From the NCBI GenBank assembly GCA_031769625.1, contig JAUIMM010000698.1, positions 1,352,001-1,416,000 of the forward strand: DNA of 64,000 bases, read 5' to 3'. Below are positions 21,370 to 30,999 of the stretch, in pieces (position 1 is the stretch's first letter; every line of letters begins with the position of its first letter). The notes under the pieces are model-generated. The model worked only from the letters and a program-made list of their open reading frames with translations. It did no database searches and was not told the DNA's origin. The position numbers and the translations under genes are program-made. This DNA comes from Taudactylus pleione. Its lineage: Eukaryota > Chordata > Amphibia > Anura > Myobatrachidae.

Positions 21370-22765
21370 ATTCATATCGCATTGTGCCCATTCCATGACC
21401 AAGTGGTCCTTCAGTGCAGCCAAATTCGGAGGGTGTTTTGTTTGTTCTTCTCAGCCCGTTCCAACATGTCCCAAATTTTCTCAATAACATTGAGATCTGG
21501 CGAATGGCTGTGGTATAAGAGATAGACAGTAATTAGATAGTCAATGTCTGGGTAGACACCAGGTGTTAGACAGTCAATAAGTCGACACACTAAAGGTCGC
21601 CGTACAAAGGGTCAACATTGTCAAAAGGTCAAAATGGTCGACAAGTTGTTTTTTTTTATTATTATTATTATTTTTTTTTTCTAGCCCTAATCTTCACCCT
21701 AACCCTCTCTCCTGGTCCCTAACCGTCGGGGTAGGTGCCTGACCCTAATTGTCCCTTCTAGCGCCTAACCCTAACCCTAAAACAAAACAAAAAAAGGTTG
21801 ACCATTTTCATGCTGGCTTTTTGGTCGTCGACAATTTGTACATGTCGACCTTCTTGCATGTCGAACTTTTGACCCTGTCGACTTTTTGTCCTTGTCGTCC
21901 TATTGACTGTCTAACATCTGCTGTCTATCTAAACATTGTCTATCTACAGTCTGGAGCCCCTGGTGAATTGGAGGGCCACGAGAAGTGGCACGTCAGGCTG
22001 GTGCTCTGCAAACCAATCCTGCACAATCCTAGCGCGATGGACAGTATCATCCCGAAACAGTGGATCCACGAGATGGTCTTTGTCTTTTAGAAACTGGGCA
22101 AATGCCAAAACCGCATGATCCGACAATGTCACATAATCCACCGCTTTCATGCGATTGGACACCTCGACCAAGGGTCCAGCTCCAGCACTCGAAATACACC
22201 CCCAAAACATGACACATCCACCTCCTTTCTGCACAGCTCGTTGGACACAGCCCTCTTCATGACTCTGGAGCGTCTGTCATTGGATTATAAGCAAAATCTG
22301 GATTCATCAGACCATATACTGCGTCTCCACTGTTTAATGGTCCAGTAATGATGCTGTTTGGCCCATGTCAGATGCTGTTTCTTTTGGATGGTTGTTAACC
22401 TGGGACGCACCCGGGCTATACGACTGATAATTCGTAACCCAGGCAGTTGACGCCGAAGTGTTCATTCTGATACTGTTTGGATGGGTCCAGAATTGTACCG
22501 TTGGAGCAGTTCCTGACACATTTGGAACCGATTGGTGGTTGCTAGGCGCTCTAAATGCCTGTGGTCCCGATTTGTCATGATTGAATTTCGGCCACTGTTC
22601 CACCGCTGAGATTCGTTGATGCTTCTTCCACTGTAGATGGATACTGCTCACTGTCTTCGAGGGCTCACCAACAAACGCTGCCACCTCCTCTAGGCTATGG
22701 TCATGCTGTCGGCCAAAAACAATGGCTCCCTTTTGCCACTCAGTCATGTCATTTGTACGACCCAT
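21370..22765 (-). pseudogene. Tc1-like transposase, broken and interrupted
   Basis: Reading on the minus strand, the likely start is the ATG at 22765 (MGRTNDMTEWQKGAIVFGR), the first helix-turn-helix region. The frame drifts by about 22440. The central catalytic part is recognisable at 21944-22234 (GGCVMFWGCISSAGAGPLVE, then FAQFLKDKDHLVDPLFRDD). It is cut by the nested element at 21519-21948. The final block resumes at about 21515 with HSPDLNVIEKIWDMLERAE, retaining the catalytic Glu. The nested insertion falls just before SPDLNVIE. Confidence 0.85.
21519..21948. mobile_element. GTCGAC-type element nested in Tc1, with telomere-like core
   Basis: Terminal inverted repeats of roughly 50 bp (AGATAGACAGTAATTAGATA... 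and ...CTATCTAAACATTGTCTATC) share an inner block, TGTTAGACAGTCAATA. The arms contain repeated GTCGAC / AAGGTCAAAATGGTCGAC motifs. The core has a poly-T/ATT tract and then CCTAACCCTAACCCTAA (about 21765-21780), a telomere-like run. There is no ORF. Confidence 0.75.
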
Positions 22766-22939
22766 GGTTCCACCTGAAAAAAGAAACAATATCTCAACAA
22801 ATTCGCATTGTATTAATACCTCAGACATTCACAATGATCATCCAATAGTTTACGTCACCATCTACATGTATGTTCACGTCCCGCCTCGTTGAACTTATAC
22901 CACCTTGTCGTTCCACATTCCATATTATTTCGTCCGGTG

Positions 22940-23007
22940 CCCTTGTGTGTGTATATATATGTATATGTGTGTGTATATCTCTCTCTGTCTCTCTCTCTAT
23001 ATCTATC

Positions 23008-23081
<74 letters not shown>
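22940..23081. repeat. GT, TC, TA and CA compound microsatellite
   Basis: A compound run goes from TGTGTGTATATATATG through CTCTCTGTCTCTCTCTC and (TA)n to (CA)n ending at about 23081. It is sandwiched exactly between two Tc1/mariner elements. Confidence 0.95.
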
Positions 23082-23085
<4 letters not shown>

Positions 23086-24252
23086 CAGGTCCATAAATAT
23101 TGGGACATTGACAGAATTTTCATATTTCGGCCTCTATTCACCACCACAATGGCTTTGAAATGAAACAAACAAGATATGCTTTAACTGCAGACTTTCAGAT
23201 TTAATTTGAGGGTAATTACGTCCAAATCAGGTGAACGGTGTAGGAATTACAACGGTTTCTATATGTGTCTCCCACTTTTTAAGGGGACAAAAGTAATGGG
23301 ACTAACTAAACAATCCTAAATCTAACTTTCACTTTTTAATACTTTGTTGCAAATCCTTTGTAGGCAATTACAGCCTGAAGTCTGGAACGCATAGGCATCA
23401 CCAGACGCTGGGTTTCATCCCTGGTGATACTCTGCCAGGTCTCTACTGCAAATGTCTTCAGTTCCTGCTTGTTTTTGAGGCATTTTCCCTTCAGTTTTGT
23501 CTTCATCAAGTGAAATGCATGCTCAATCAGATTCAGGTCAGGGGATTGACTTGGCCATTGCATAACATTCCACTTTTTAGCCTTAAAAAACTCTTTGGTT
23601 GCTTTTGCAGTATGCTTGGGGTCATTGTCCATCTGCACTGTGAAGCGCCGTCCAATGAGTTCTGAAGCATTTGACTGAATATGAGCATATAATATTGTCC
23701 GAAACACTTCAGAATTCATTCTGCTGCTTTTATCAGCAGTCACATCATCAATAAATATAAGGGAACCAGTTCCATTGGCAGCCATACATGCCCATGCCAT
23801 GACACTACCACCACGCTTCACTGATGAGGTGGTATGTTTTGGATCATGAGCAGTTCCTTTCCTTCTCCATACTCTTCTCTTCCCATCACTCTGGTACAAG
23901 TTGATCTTTGTCTCATCTGTCCTTAGGATGTTGTTCCAGAACTGTAATGGCTTTTTTAGATGTTGTTTGGCAAACTCTAATCTGGTCTTCCTGTTTTTGA
24001 GACTCACCAATGGTTTACATCTTGAGGTGAACTCTCTATATTCACTCTTGTGAAGTCTTCACTTGATTGTTGACTTTGACACTTATACACCTACCTCTTG
24101 GAGAGTGTTCTTGATTTGGCCAACTGTTGAGAAGGGGTTTTTCTTCACCAAGGAAGTAATTCCTCTGTCATCCACCACAGTTGTTGTCCGTGGTCTTCCG
24201 GGTCTTTTGGTATTGCTGAGCTCTCCGGTGCATTCTTTCTTTTTAAGAATGA
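23082..24252 (-). mobile_element. Tc1 transposon, 5' truncated
   Basis: The right terminus relative to its gene is at about 23082 (CAGGTCCATAAATATTGGGA), typical of a Tc1-like family. The transposase occupies 23336-24252 on the minus strand. The element breaks off near 24252, where it runs into an AATGCACCG repeat and LINE-tail-like sequence, so the N-terminal coding part and the other terminus are missing. Confidence 0.85.
23336..24252 (-). pseudogene. Tc1-like transposase, best preserved in the window
   Basis: The open part, 23336-24010 (about 224 codons), covers the whole DDE catalytic domain. Numbering from its first residue, Asp32 lies in RTDETKINLY, Asp128 in VQMDNDPKHT and Glu163 in SPDLNLIEHAFHLMK. 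The 34-residue spacing between the last two is the Tc1 DD34E signature. Upstream in the same frame (24011-24252) the helix-turn-helix linker is readable, including KRPGRPRTTT (the GRPR motif between the two DNA-binding subdomains) and SLVKKNPFSTVGQIKNTLQE. That stretch has two stops, TAA and a TGA that fits a decayed CGA. The N-terminal helix-turn-helix is lost. Confidence 0.9.
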
Positions 24253-24321
24253 ATGCACCGATTCCTTATATATATATAAAGTGCAACGGAATATGCTGCG
24301 CTATATAAAAAACTGTTAATA

Positions 24322-24367
<46 letters not shown>
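24253..24367 (+). repeat. LINE-tail-like sequence and (TA)n
   Basis: AAAGTGCAACGGAATATGCT, GCGCTATATAAAA and AATAAATAAATTA resemble the 3' tail of L2-type LINEs (compare 45835-45870 inverted). It is followed by (TA)n at 24328-24363. Confidence 0.55.
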
Positions 24368-24754
24368 AATGGGTATGTAATGCAATGAATAGCCGCAGAA
24401 TTACCGACAGCAGAAGACCAGCAGTTTGAAATCCCGACGGTGGGTGTTACGTACCCTAACCCTACCCTACCCCTCCCTTAGTGATGCCTAACCCTAACCA
24501 CCCCCCATTGGTGCCTAAACTTAACCCCCCCTTCCTTCACCATAAACATACCCCCCCCCTTCCCACACCCCAAACCTAACTCTCCCGGGGAACTGCCTAA
24601 CCCTAACTCCTCCCCAGGGGTGCCTAACCCTAACCCCCCCCCCCCTTCCCCTAGCCTAACACTAACCCTCCTGGGGCCTAACCCTAAGTCACCCTGGGGG
24701 TTCCCAAAGCTAACCCCCCTGGGATAGTGGCCGCCGGTATCCTGACTACATCCC
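24368..24754. mobile_element. Element with telomere-like core, reverse orientation
   Basis: It runs from GGGTATGTAATGCAATGAAT to TATCCTGACTACATCCC. The core (24453-24720) is the C-rich strand, CCTAACCCTAACC and GTGCCTAACCCTAACC with C-runs. Minus-strand ORFs through the core (Gly/Leu/Arg-rich) are translated repeat. Confidence 0.65.
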
Positions 24755-26414
24755 ATATGTGTGTGTATGTATGTATGTATATATATGCCGCTTTTATTCC
24801 AAAAGAACAGTGCTTTTCTGTAATCAATAGCCTGCAAATGATACATTTTGTATACTTTTTACTTATTTTTATTTGCAACAAGTTGGATATATGAACATGA
24901 ACATCTCTTGACATTTTGTTGCTGTTTCGTCTTTAGTTAATCTAATTTACCTGTCAATGTTTGCCATTTGTGAACAGTCTAATGCATTGTTTGATTATGG
25001 TATTTGTCTTCGCTGTAAATGTTCTTACGTTCGACTTCGTTACGGGTTTATCTAATTGCTGTTAACGGTCAGGTTGGTGCTATGCATTCCCACTTAAATT
25101 GATAACAAGCTGAAGGCTACTGTATGAAGAGGGAGAATCCGTTCTTTCTGATCTGGGGGTGTGTCATTAAAAGATCATTTTCCACTAATCTACACAAAAT
25201 AGCCTGTAACTCCACCTTGTGATGCACACTAGAAACCCAGTAGCATGACTTGATAATGGAGTAATTGATAACGGTAATATAATTATTGTAATTTTAAACA
25301 ATTACTGATTTCATTGCGCTACAATTTGTTCTGCTGCTTGACAAATTATAATTATTTTATGTTGTCAGAAATATTGAAAGCTATATTTCAGATAAGTGCA
25401 GTCTCTGCTAAAAATTGTTAGGCAGCTATGGTTATTAAAAGAGCTGTTCTGTAAGTTTTACCTTAGTTGAAACATTTAAAAAATGTTTAATTTTGCTAAA
25501 GCCTGGCATTTTCATTTATTATTTTGCAAATATCCTAAAGCTGGTTTTAGTGACTATGCTCTTTTTGTCTTTATTTTAGTGCTGTGTTTTCTAACTGCCA
25601 CCTTTTATTATCTGGGCACAATTTGAAGTTTATTCGTTGCCGCTAAAAGTTGCGTCTAAAGGCAGACAAAATAAAAATAATAAAAATAGAATCTCTGCCT
25701 AGATTATATTATGCCTTTTGTTGAGAAAACATAGACTGAGTCAAGAAAGAAGCAATTAACTGCGGTTTAGTGTGAATGAGCCCTTAACCTTCCTCCCAGG
25801 GCCCCAGTAAAGAGTAGCATGGGAGGAATAACTTCTTGTTGAGACTCAAGGTTCTCAGTTTACGCTGCACACAAAGGTTAGACTTTGCTTCGCAGACTCC
25901 ACCCCGTCTTCTCCTTCTGTTAGCTAAGTGCAGCTTTCTTTTCTACTAGGAATTACCAGACATCACTGAAGAAGGCAAAAACTTAGTTATTTTTAACCTT
26001 TTCCTTACCAGGTGCTAATGGATCACATGTAGCGTGTTAGAAATGGAATACATAGTTGTTTTTAGAACATACTTTCTTGATGATTCACATTATTTTTTGA
26101 AGCCCACTATAATGAATCGCCTAATTCTTCTCTGCAGTTTAAAAGCAAGTCTGATTTTTTTATTTATTTTGCTGGACATGGACTGCGCGATAGTACAGCC
26201 AACACACAGATCAGGCAAAATGCCAGGCCGCTAATCGGAGAGCCTCCATACACTGCAAAATGTATGGAGGCGCTGCGATTATCTTCAGGCGGCGATATCC
26301 AACACATCACTGAGGTTGGCTGAATGATGGTTAGGTTAATTGGACTGGTCTGATAGCGAAACCAAATGATCCAGCATTTTTCAGACGGTGAATGATTATC
26401 GTTCAGTGCCATAA
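24755..26414. other. No gene seen; possible conserved noncoding DNA
   Basis: This is 1.6 kb without recognised mobile elements. Segments near 25480-25720 are AT-rich, with a TTATTTTGCAAATATCC core and homeodomain-like TAAT motifs; that is compatible with regulatory DNA but weak evidence. No ORF or splice structure is convincing. Confidence 0.4.
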
Positions 26415-27283
26415 AGCTGGGTACACACCAATACAATCGTCAGACCGCTCTTGTGTACACACTTTCGATCATGTTTCCTCGGAAGAAAACTTGGTTGCAT
26501 CGAAAGGTGTTATGTGCAGTTTGATTTTCATCTGATTCGATGGTACGATATTGGACAAAGAGTGTGTACGCACTTTTGTCCGTTCTGTCCCATGCTTCTG
26601 ACCATACGCCTCCAGCAGTAGCGCTGTCTTTGCTTCTTTTCAGCAGATATGTTTGAGAGATGAGTTTCCTGGATGGTAGGTTAGATTGTACAGCTTTGTA
26701 CACATGAAACGGCACTTTGGGCCTGATTCAGACATGGGCGCACTGCCAATGTTTACGTAGTTGAGCGATTATCAGTGATCTGCGCATGTGTCAAGTTTCA
26801 TTACACCTGTCGCTCGCAGTGAGGATTTACTTGCAAAGTGATTAACAGGCAGGGGCCGTTTGTGGGTGACAATTAGGGGGGGGGGGGTGGTTACTCAAAT
26901 GCAGGACTGTGTGTGGGGGGAAGTGGCGACTCAAACAATGTCGGGGTGTGTTTCAGCCTGTTTCCGTTCGCAGTAAAAATGTCTCCGGCGTCTCCGTTCC
27001 TATGACCATAGGGTTGCTCACAATGGCAATTATTGTCTTATCTGAGATCAATTCTGCTTCTTTGTACGTAGGTTGGATTTGCGATGCCGCCGTTGGGTGT
27101 CCCAATACAGATCTTGGTTGCGCCATTTGCATACTTTTGCACAGCCGCTGAACACACATTCGCAGCTGCGGTGGCGTGAGTTTATGTCTCTGAATCAGGC
27201 CCTATGAATGGGTTTTTCAAACATACATGTAATCGAGAGTAGAATCGAATTGATGGTATGGTTGTACTAGTGTGTACCTAGCT
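26415..27283. mobile_element. GGTACACAC-type MITE with a nested MITE
   Basis: The ends AGCTGGGTACACACC and TAGTGTGTACCTAGCT are flanked by TAA on both sides (26412-26414 and 27284-27286), indicating a PIF/Harbinger-like insertion. About 484 bp of the interior is the separate element 26719-27202. Without it, the host is about 385 bp, close to its relatives at 49990-50335 and 51177-51489. Confidence 0.85.
26719..27202. mobile_element. GGGCCTGATTCAGA element nested in another MITE
   Basis: Termini GGGCCTGATTCAGACATG and TCTCTGAATCAGGCCC are flanked by TTT and TAT, an imperfect 3-bp duplication. The interior resembles 12815-13316. A G-run is at 26877-26887. It is younger than the host MITE. ORFs of 68-80 codons overlapping it are fortuitous. 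Confidence 0.8.
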
Positions 27284-28044
27284 TAACAGTGAAGAATAAT
27301 TGTTCCCATTAGTATCCTCTGGTTTGCATGATTATTGTACAGTGCATGGCCAGCTTTAGGCTAGGCACCCACTTGCTTTTGAAATGTGGTTAATGAATGT
27401 TAAAACGTAACTTCTATAATAACTACATTGCATTTATGCCCATATTTAATATGCGTTACGATGACTATATTTTTTAACTATGTTGACATGTGAAATGGAA
27501 ATTAAGTTGCATTTTACTGTTTGTTTGCTTTTTTCTTTTCATCTTTCCACTAAAGGATTGGTAAGCTTATATCTATGGACTTGATGATTCCTAGCTTTAT
27601 CTCTTCATGTTATTTACTATGTATCATAATGGTCTAAAGGATCTGGCAAGCTGACATGTATTTGTGTCATAGAGAAATGTGGTAGGCCCCCCAGTGTCAT
27701 GTATTTACTAACTTTTATTCTTAAATAAGTAAATGTAAATAAGTAAATGTATTTAAAGCAAAACCACTTTTTGTATACATTCTGTCGTTGACAAAGTTTT
27801 TGTCAACATCATTTTTTGGCTTGTAAACCACTTAGTAGAAAAATTGGATGACGCTGATTGTCTGTTCTCTCCCCGGCCTTCCCTGTGCTATTTATGAGCT
27901 GGAATATGTTAATGGCGGGTCACATGTTCATAACTAGGAAAGGTTTAACTTGTGTTAATATTTGTGTTCATAAACGTAATTATGCGGTATTACAGATATT
28001 ATAAAACACATTTATTTATTGTTTGTGCCTATATAAGAAATGTA
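27284..28044. other. No gene seen
   Basis: This is AT-rich sequence with a small tandem AAATAAGTAAATGT (27724-27750). No gene or element boundary is recognised. Confidence 0.45.
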
Positions 28045-28609
28045 GGACCTGATTCAGACCCGCTCGCAAGATGCGATTTTGCCAGCGCAAAAAGGGGATT
28101 TGTAAATTAAGCGCTCACACTGTGTCGCGTAAGGACGCCCACTGTGTGTTAGCTAGGTACGGCAAAGTGCGCTCGCAAGTGTCTGAAGACGCCCCCTTGT
28201 CACTCGCATCACACGTCATCTCCGGGAAATGTATGATTAATCGGAACCATCGTGAGCCTTTCCCCGCCGCAAGCACTGTGATCAGTGCGGGCTGAAATAC
28301 ATGCAGGTGACGTGTACAATGACGCTACTTTGCTAATAATGCAAGCCCTTTAAACTGCATTTTGGTGGACAGACACACCTGCGTTCGCAGCACCACTCCC
28401 CCATTCACATGCACCTTCCCCTGTTACCTCCCACACACGGCACTATCTGTCACTCAAAGCAGCGACCTGATAGTGGCTTACGAGCTACCAAAATCAGATA
28501 GCAACAAATGGCTTGCGCACGCGCACTGCGAAATGTGCGCATGCGCAGATGGGTGAAAATCACTCACAGCGAGCGATTGCGCCTTAGCGAGCGAGTCTGA
28601 ATTAGGTCC
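28045..28609. mobile_element. Complete GGGCCTGATTCAGA-type element
   Basis: Termini GGACCTGATTCAGACCCGCT and GCGAGTCTGAATTAGGTCC show matching changes (GGACC / GGTCC) and are flanked by GTA and TTA. Interior GCATGCGCAGATG, CACCACTCCCCC and ACCTTCCCCTGTTACC match 1-237. It is not built of hairpin chains, so it belongs to a different subfamily from 29091-29639 despite shared ends. Confidence 0.8.
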
Positions 28610-29090
28610 TTAGGCTTTACTGGTTTTTTGTTGTTGTTGTTTTTTAATCGATAGATGATTAAGATGTGAACTCTAGTTTACTAGGTCCTAATAATTTTAT
28701 TCAACATTCTTCATTGTGCTAGTAACAATGTAATTGTCATTTTATTAACAAGGCAAATGCTTTCTTTTTTTAAGCATGTCCAAGGTTGTGATTTAAGAAC
28801 CATCAGTAGAGGTTGGAAGGCTTATTGCTATTAGTTATAAGTCCATGTGTGAGGGTGGGAATATCTTCTAAAAGTAGCAAGTTTTAATTTGGCCTTAGCA
28901 TAGTTAAAAATTAACTGTATATACTATGAAAGTAACTTTTTTGCTCCATATTTAAGGTGTTTTAAACTTTGAATAGAATATTTGGGACCCTCTCTGCCAG
29001 TGGGACCCTCTCTGCCTTTTTTTCTTTAAGTACACTTGAGTTAATCCTACATCATCTTCAGAGTTTAAATTGTAGAATTGTTCTAACTTT
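28610..29090. other. No gene seen
   Basis: This is AT-rich sequence between two related elements. A short direct repeat GGGACCCTCTCTGCC occurs at 28983 and 29002. Nothing coding is visible. Confidence 0.45.
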
Positions 29091-29639
29091 GGGCCTGATT
29101 CAGACCCACTCGCGAGCGGCTGTCCGCTCGCAAGTGGGTCGATGTTATGCACTGAGCATGCGCACGACGGAGGGAGCTCCGTCGTGCGCATGCGCCAGAC
29201 GCGACGAGCGAAGGAAAGTCCTTCGCTCGTTGTGTCCGATCAAAGGGGGCGTGCTGTCAATGTTGATTGACAGCACGCCCCCTTTGGTGGGCGTGCCGGG
29301 GGCGTGCCTCCCTGACGGGGGCGTTCCCACGGGAACGCCTCCCGTCAGAAGCCGGCCCACTGACATCACTAGTGATGTCAGTGGGAGTGATTTTGGCTCT
29401 GATAGAGCCAAAATCACTCCGGAGCTTGCGGTTGAAAACCTCAACCGCAGGCTCCGGCTCGCAATTTCGATGGTCGCGATGGTCTCGACCATCGCGGCCA
29501 ACAAAAAGCACGCTCGTATAGCCTGTGGGTGGTGACCCACAGCTATACGAGCGTCCAGGAGGACGCTCCATGAAAATGGAGCCCGGCCCTCATTCAGAGC
29601 GTGCGCTCTGCTCAGAGCGTACGGCTCTGAATGAGGGCC
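29091..29639 (-). mobile_element. Palindrome-chain element, copy 2 (best example)
   Basis: Termini GGGCCTGATTCAGACCC and CTCTGAATGAGGGCC are flanked by TTT on both sides (29088-29090 and 29640-29642). Nearly every base between them lies in a hairpin. In order these are: about 29104-29139, 29156-29193 (GCATGCGCACGACGGAG stem), 29201-29229, 29239-29284 (CAAAGGGGGCGTGCTGTCAA stem), 29310-29348, a perfect 30-bp palindrome at 29356-29385, 29386-29418 (15-bp perfect stem), about 29421-29458, about 29466-29500, about 29508-29556, a small GCTCCAT/ATGGAGC, and the right-end hairpin 29585-29639. The order is inverted relative to 15542 and 30458. CpG content is high. Overlapping ORFs up to 188 codons are artefacts. 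Confidence 0.85.
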
Positions 29640-29689
29640 TTTGTTAGCTTATACTTCCCTCCTTGGTTTAATCAGTTGGAAATCAAAAT

Positions 29690-29994
29690 ATCCTTGTGCG
29701 TATCCACTACACGAGTGTGGAACGACTGTGCGATTACAACATTGTAATCGTTTATCATCCTGTGCAGTGGATAATGTGCGCACACTGAACGATATGTCAT
29801 TCAGTGCAGGCAGCCTCCCTCATCCCCGAACATGCACAACCTGTCACTATCGATAGGTCGGCCTGCATGTTCAGGCGATGAGAAATGCCGACAACGACCA
29901 GCATAATTACTGCACGATTAATGAGCGATAGCGATGTCGTAATCGTTCAATCGCTTATTGTTCTCTTTTCTGGTGTAGTGGATATGCGCCTTTA
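29690..29994. mobile_element. GTATCCACTACAC-type MITE
   Basis: The inverted ends GTGCGTATCCACTACACGAG and TGGTGTAGTGGATATGCGCC bound a segment with CGATTACAACATTGTAATCG and its complement GATGTCGTAATCG. A relative lies at 37886-38175 (ATTACGACATTGTAAT). Flanking triplets CTT/TTT are an unclear duplication. Confidence 0.75.
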
Positions 29995-30457
29995 GGATAC
30001 CTACATGATTGTAAATTCTGTGTTTTTTCTTGGTAGTGAGCTGTTCTGCTCATCTTTTGAATGCCCAATAAGTTGTCCTTTTAATCTTTTGAATTGACAT
30101 GATAAGTGCTGTACTGCCTGTAATCTATATAAGTTGACTGTAAAATACATGGATTTTTGTGATAATTGCCTTACAAAATAGGAAAAAGGTTTATTTGTTC
30201 ATCATGATTTGTCTTCATTAAAAAGACAGTACTGTGGTTAATTTTCAATGTTCCAGAAATTTTTATTTATTTTTTTACAGTATTTTGTGATTGATTTATT
30301 GGTTAATGTCCCCCAGTTATAGATGTTATTTGCCCATTTTGATTCAGACACCTGGTCTGTTTGGCTTGGCAATGTGCCACAGATAAAAATCTCTATTTTG
30401 TTCCCTAAAGAGCAGCAGGCTTGCGACTGAGGTAGTACAGTCTTATTTGTGCACTAT
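29995..30457. other. No gene seen
   Basis: AT-rich sequence without recognised features. Confidence 0.45.
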
Positions 30458-30828
30458 GGCCCTGATTCTGAGCCTGACGCTCTGAATCAGGGCGTTTTTT
30501 TTGGAGCGGCCAGGATGATGGGACCATCGGGCTTGCGACGAGACCCTTGTGGTAGGGTCTCGTGGCCGCAAGCCCCAGAGAGCTTCTGACTCTAATAGAG
30601 CCGGAAGCTCGCATGGGAACGCCTCCGTTTGTGAAGCCACCCCCATGCCACGCCTCCAAAACTGTGCGAGCTGTCGATCAAAATCGACAGCCGCCCCCTT
30701 TTGGTGCGAGACCCGGAGCTCCCCTCGCTAGCCGGGTCTCACGCATGCGCACGTTGGAAACGGCTCCGGCATGCGCATGCGCAGTGGCCTAACATCCACC
30801 CGCTCGTGAGCGGGTCTGAAACAGGCCC
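30458..30828 (+). mobile_element. Palindrome-chain element, copy 3 (shorter)
   Basis: Termini GGCCCTGATTCTGAGCC and CGGGTCTGAAACAGGCCC are flanked by TAT on both sides (30455-30457 and 30829-30831). The same hairpin series as 15542 is present in the same orientation but eroded. It includes GGGCTTGCGACGAGACCCT pairing with AGGGTCTCGTGGCCGCAAGC, a GAGCTTC / GAAGCTC stem, CGAGCTGTCGATCAAAATCG with its GACAG partner, and GCATGCGCACGTTGG. The 30-bp ACTAGT palindrome is missing, so the element has lost some modules. Confidence 0.8.
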
Positions 30829-30999
30829 TATGTGTGTGTATAGATAGATGGACAGATAAAAACAAAATATATCTCTGTATAATATTTTGAGGGAGAGAAT
30901 GCACTGTTCTGTGGGTAAACCCTTTATTGGCCCATAGCATCAGTCTGCAAACAGAACTTTCTCAAGAGTAAGCATATAATCCCTTTGCCGACCTCATTC

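Larger units (their letters stand above)
21258..22945 (-). mobile_element. Tc1/mariner transposon split by a nested element
   Basis: The inverted termini share AATAATATGGAATG (near 21264 and, inverted, near 22917-22930). The element lies between TA/GT and TA/CA microsatellites. Its transposase is on the minus strand and is interrupted by the element at 21519-21948. Removing the insertion would leave about 1.26 kb, a normal Tc1 length. Confidence 0.8.

Noticed and set aside
21765..21785. True telomere or chromosome end
   Set aside because: The CCTAACCCTAA run is short, internal to a bounded element and flanked by ordinary sequence.
28969..29540. 188- and 131-codon ORFs on opposite strands
   Set aside because: Both arise from CpG-rich palindromes that lack stop codons; they end at hairpins and have no recognisable domain.
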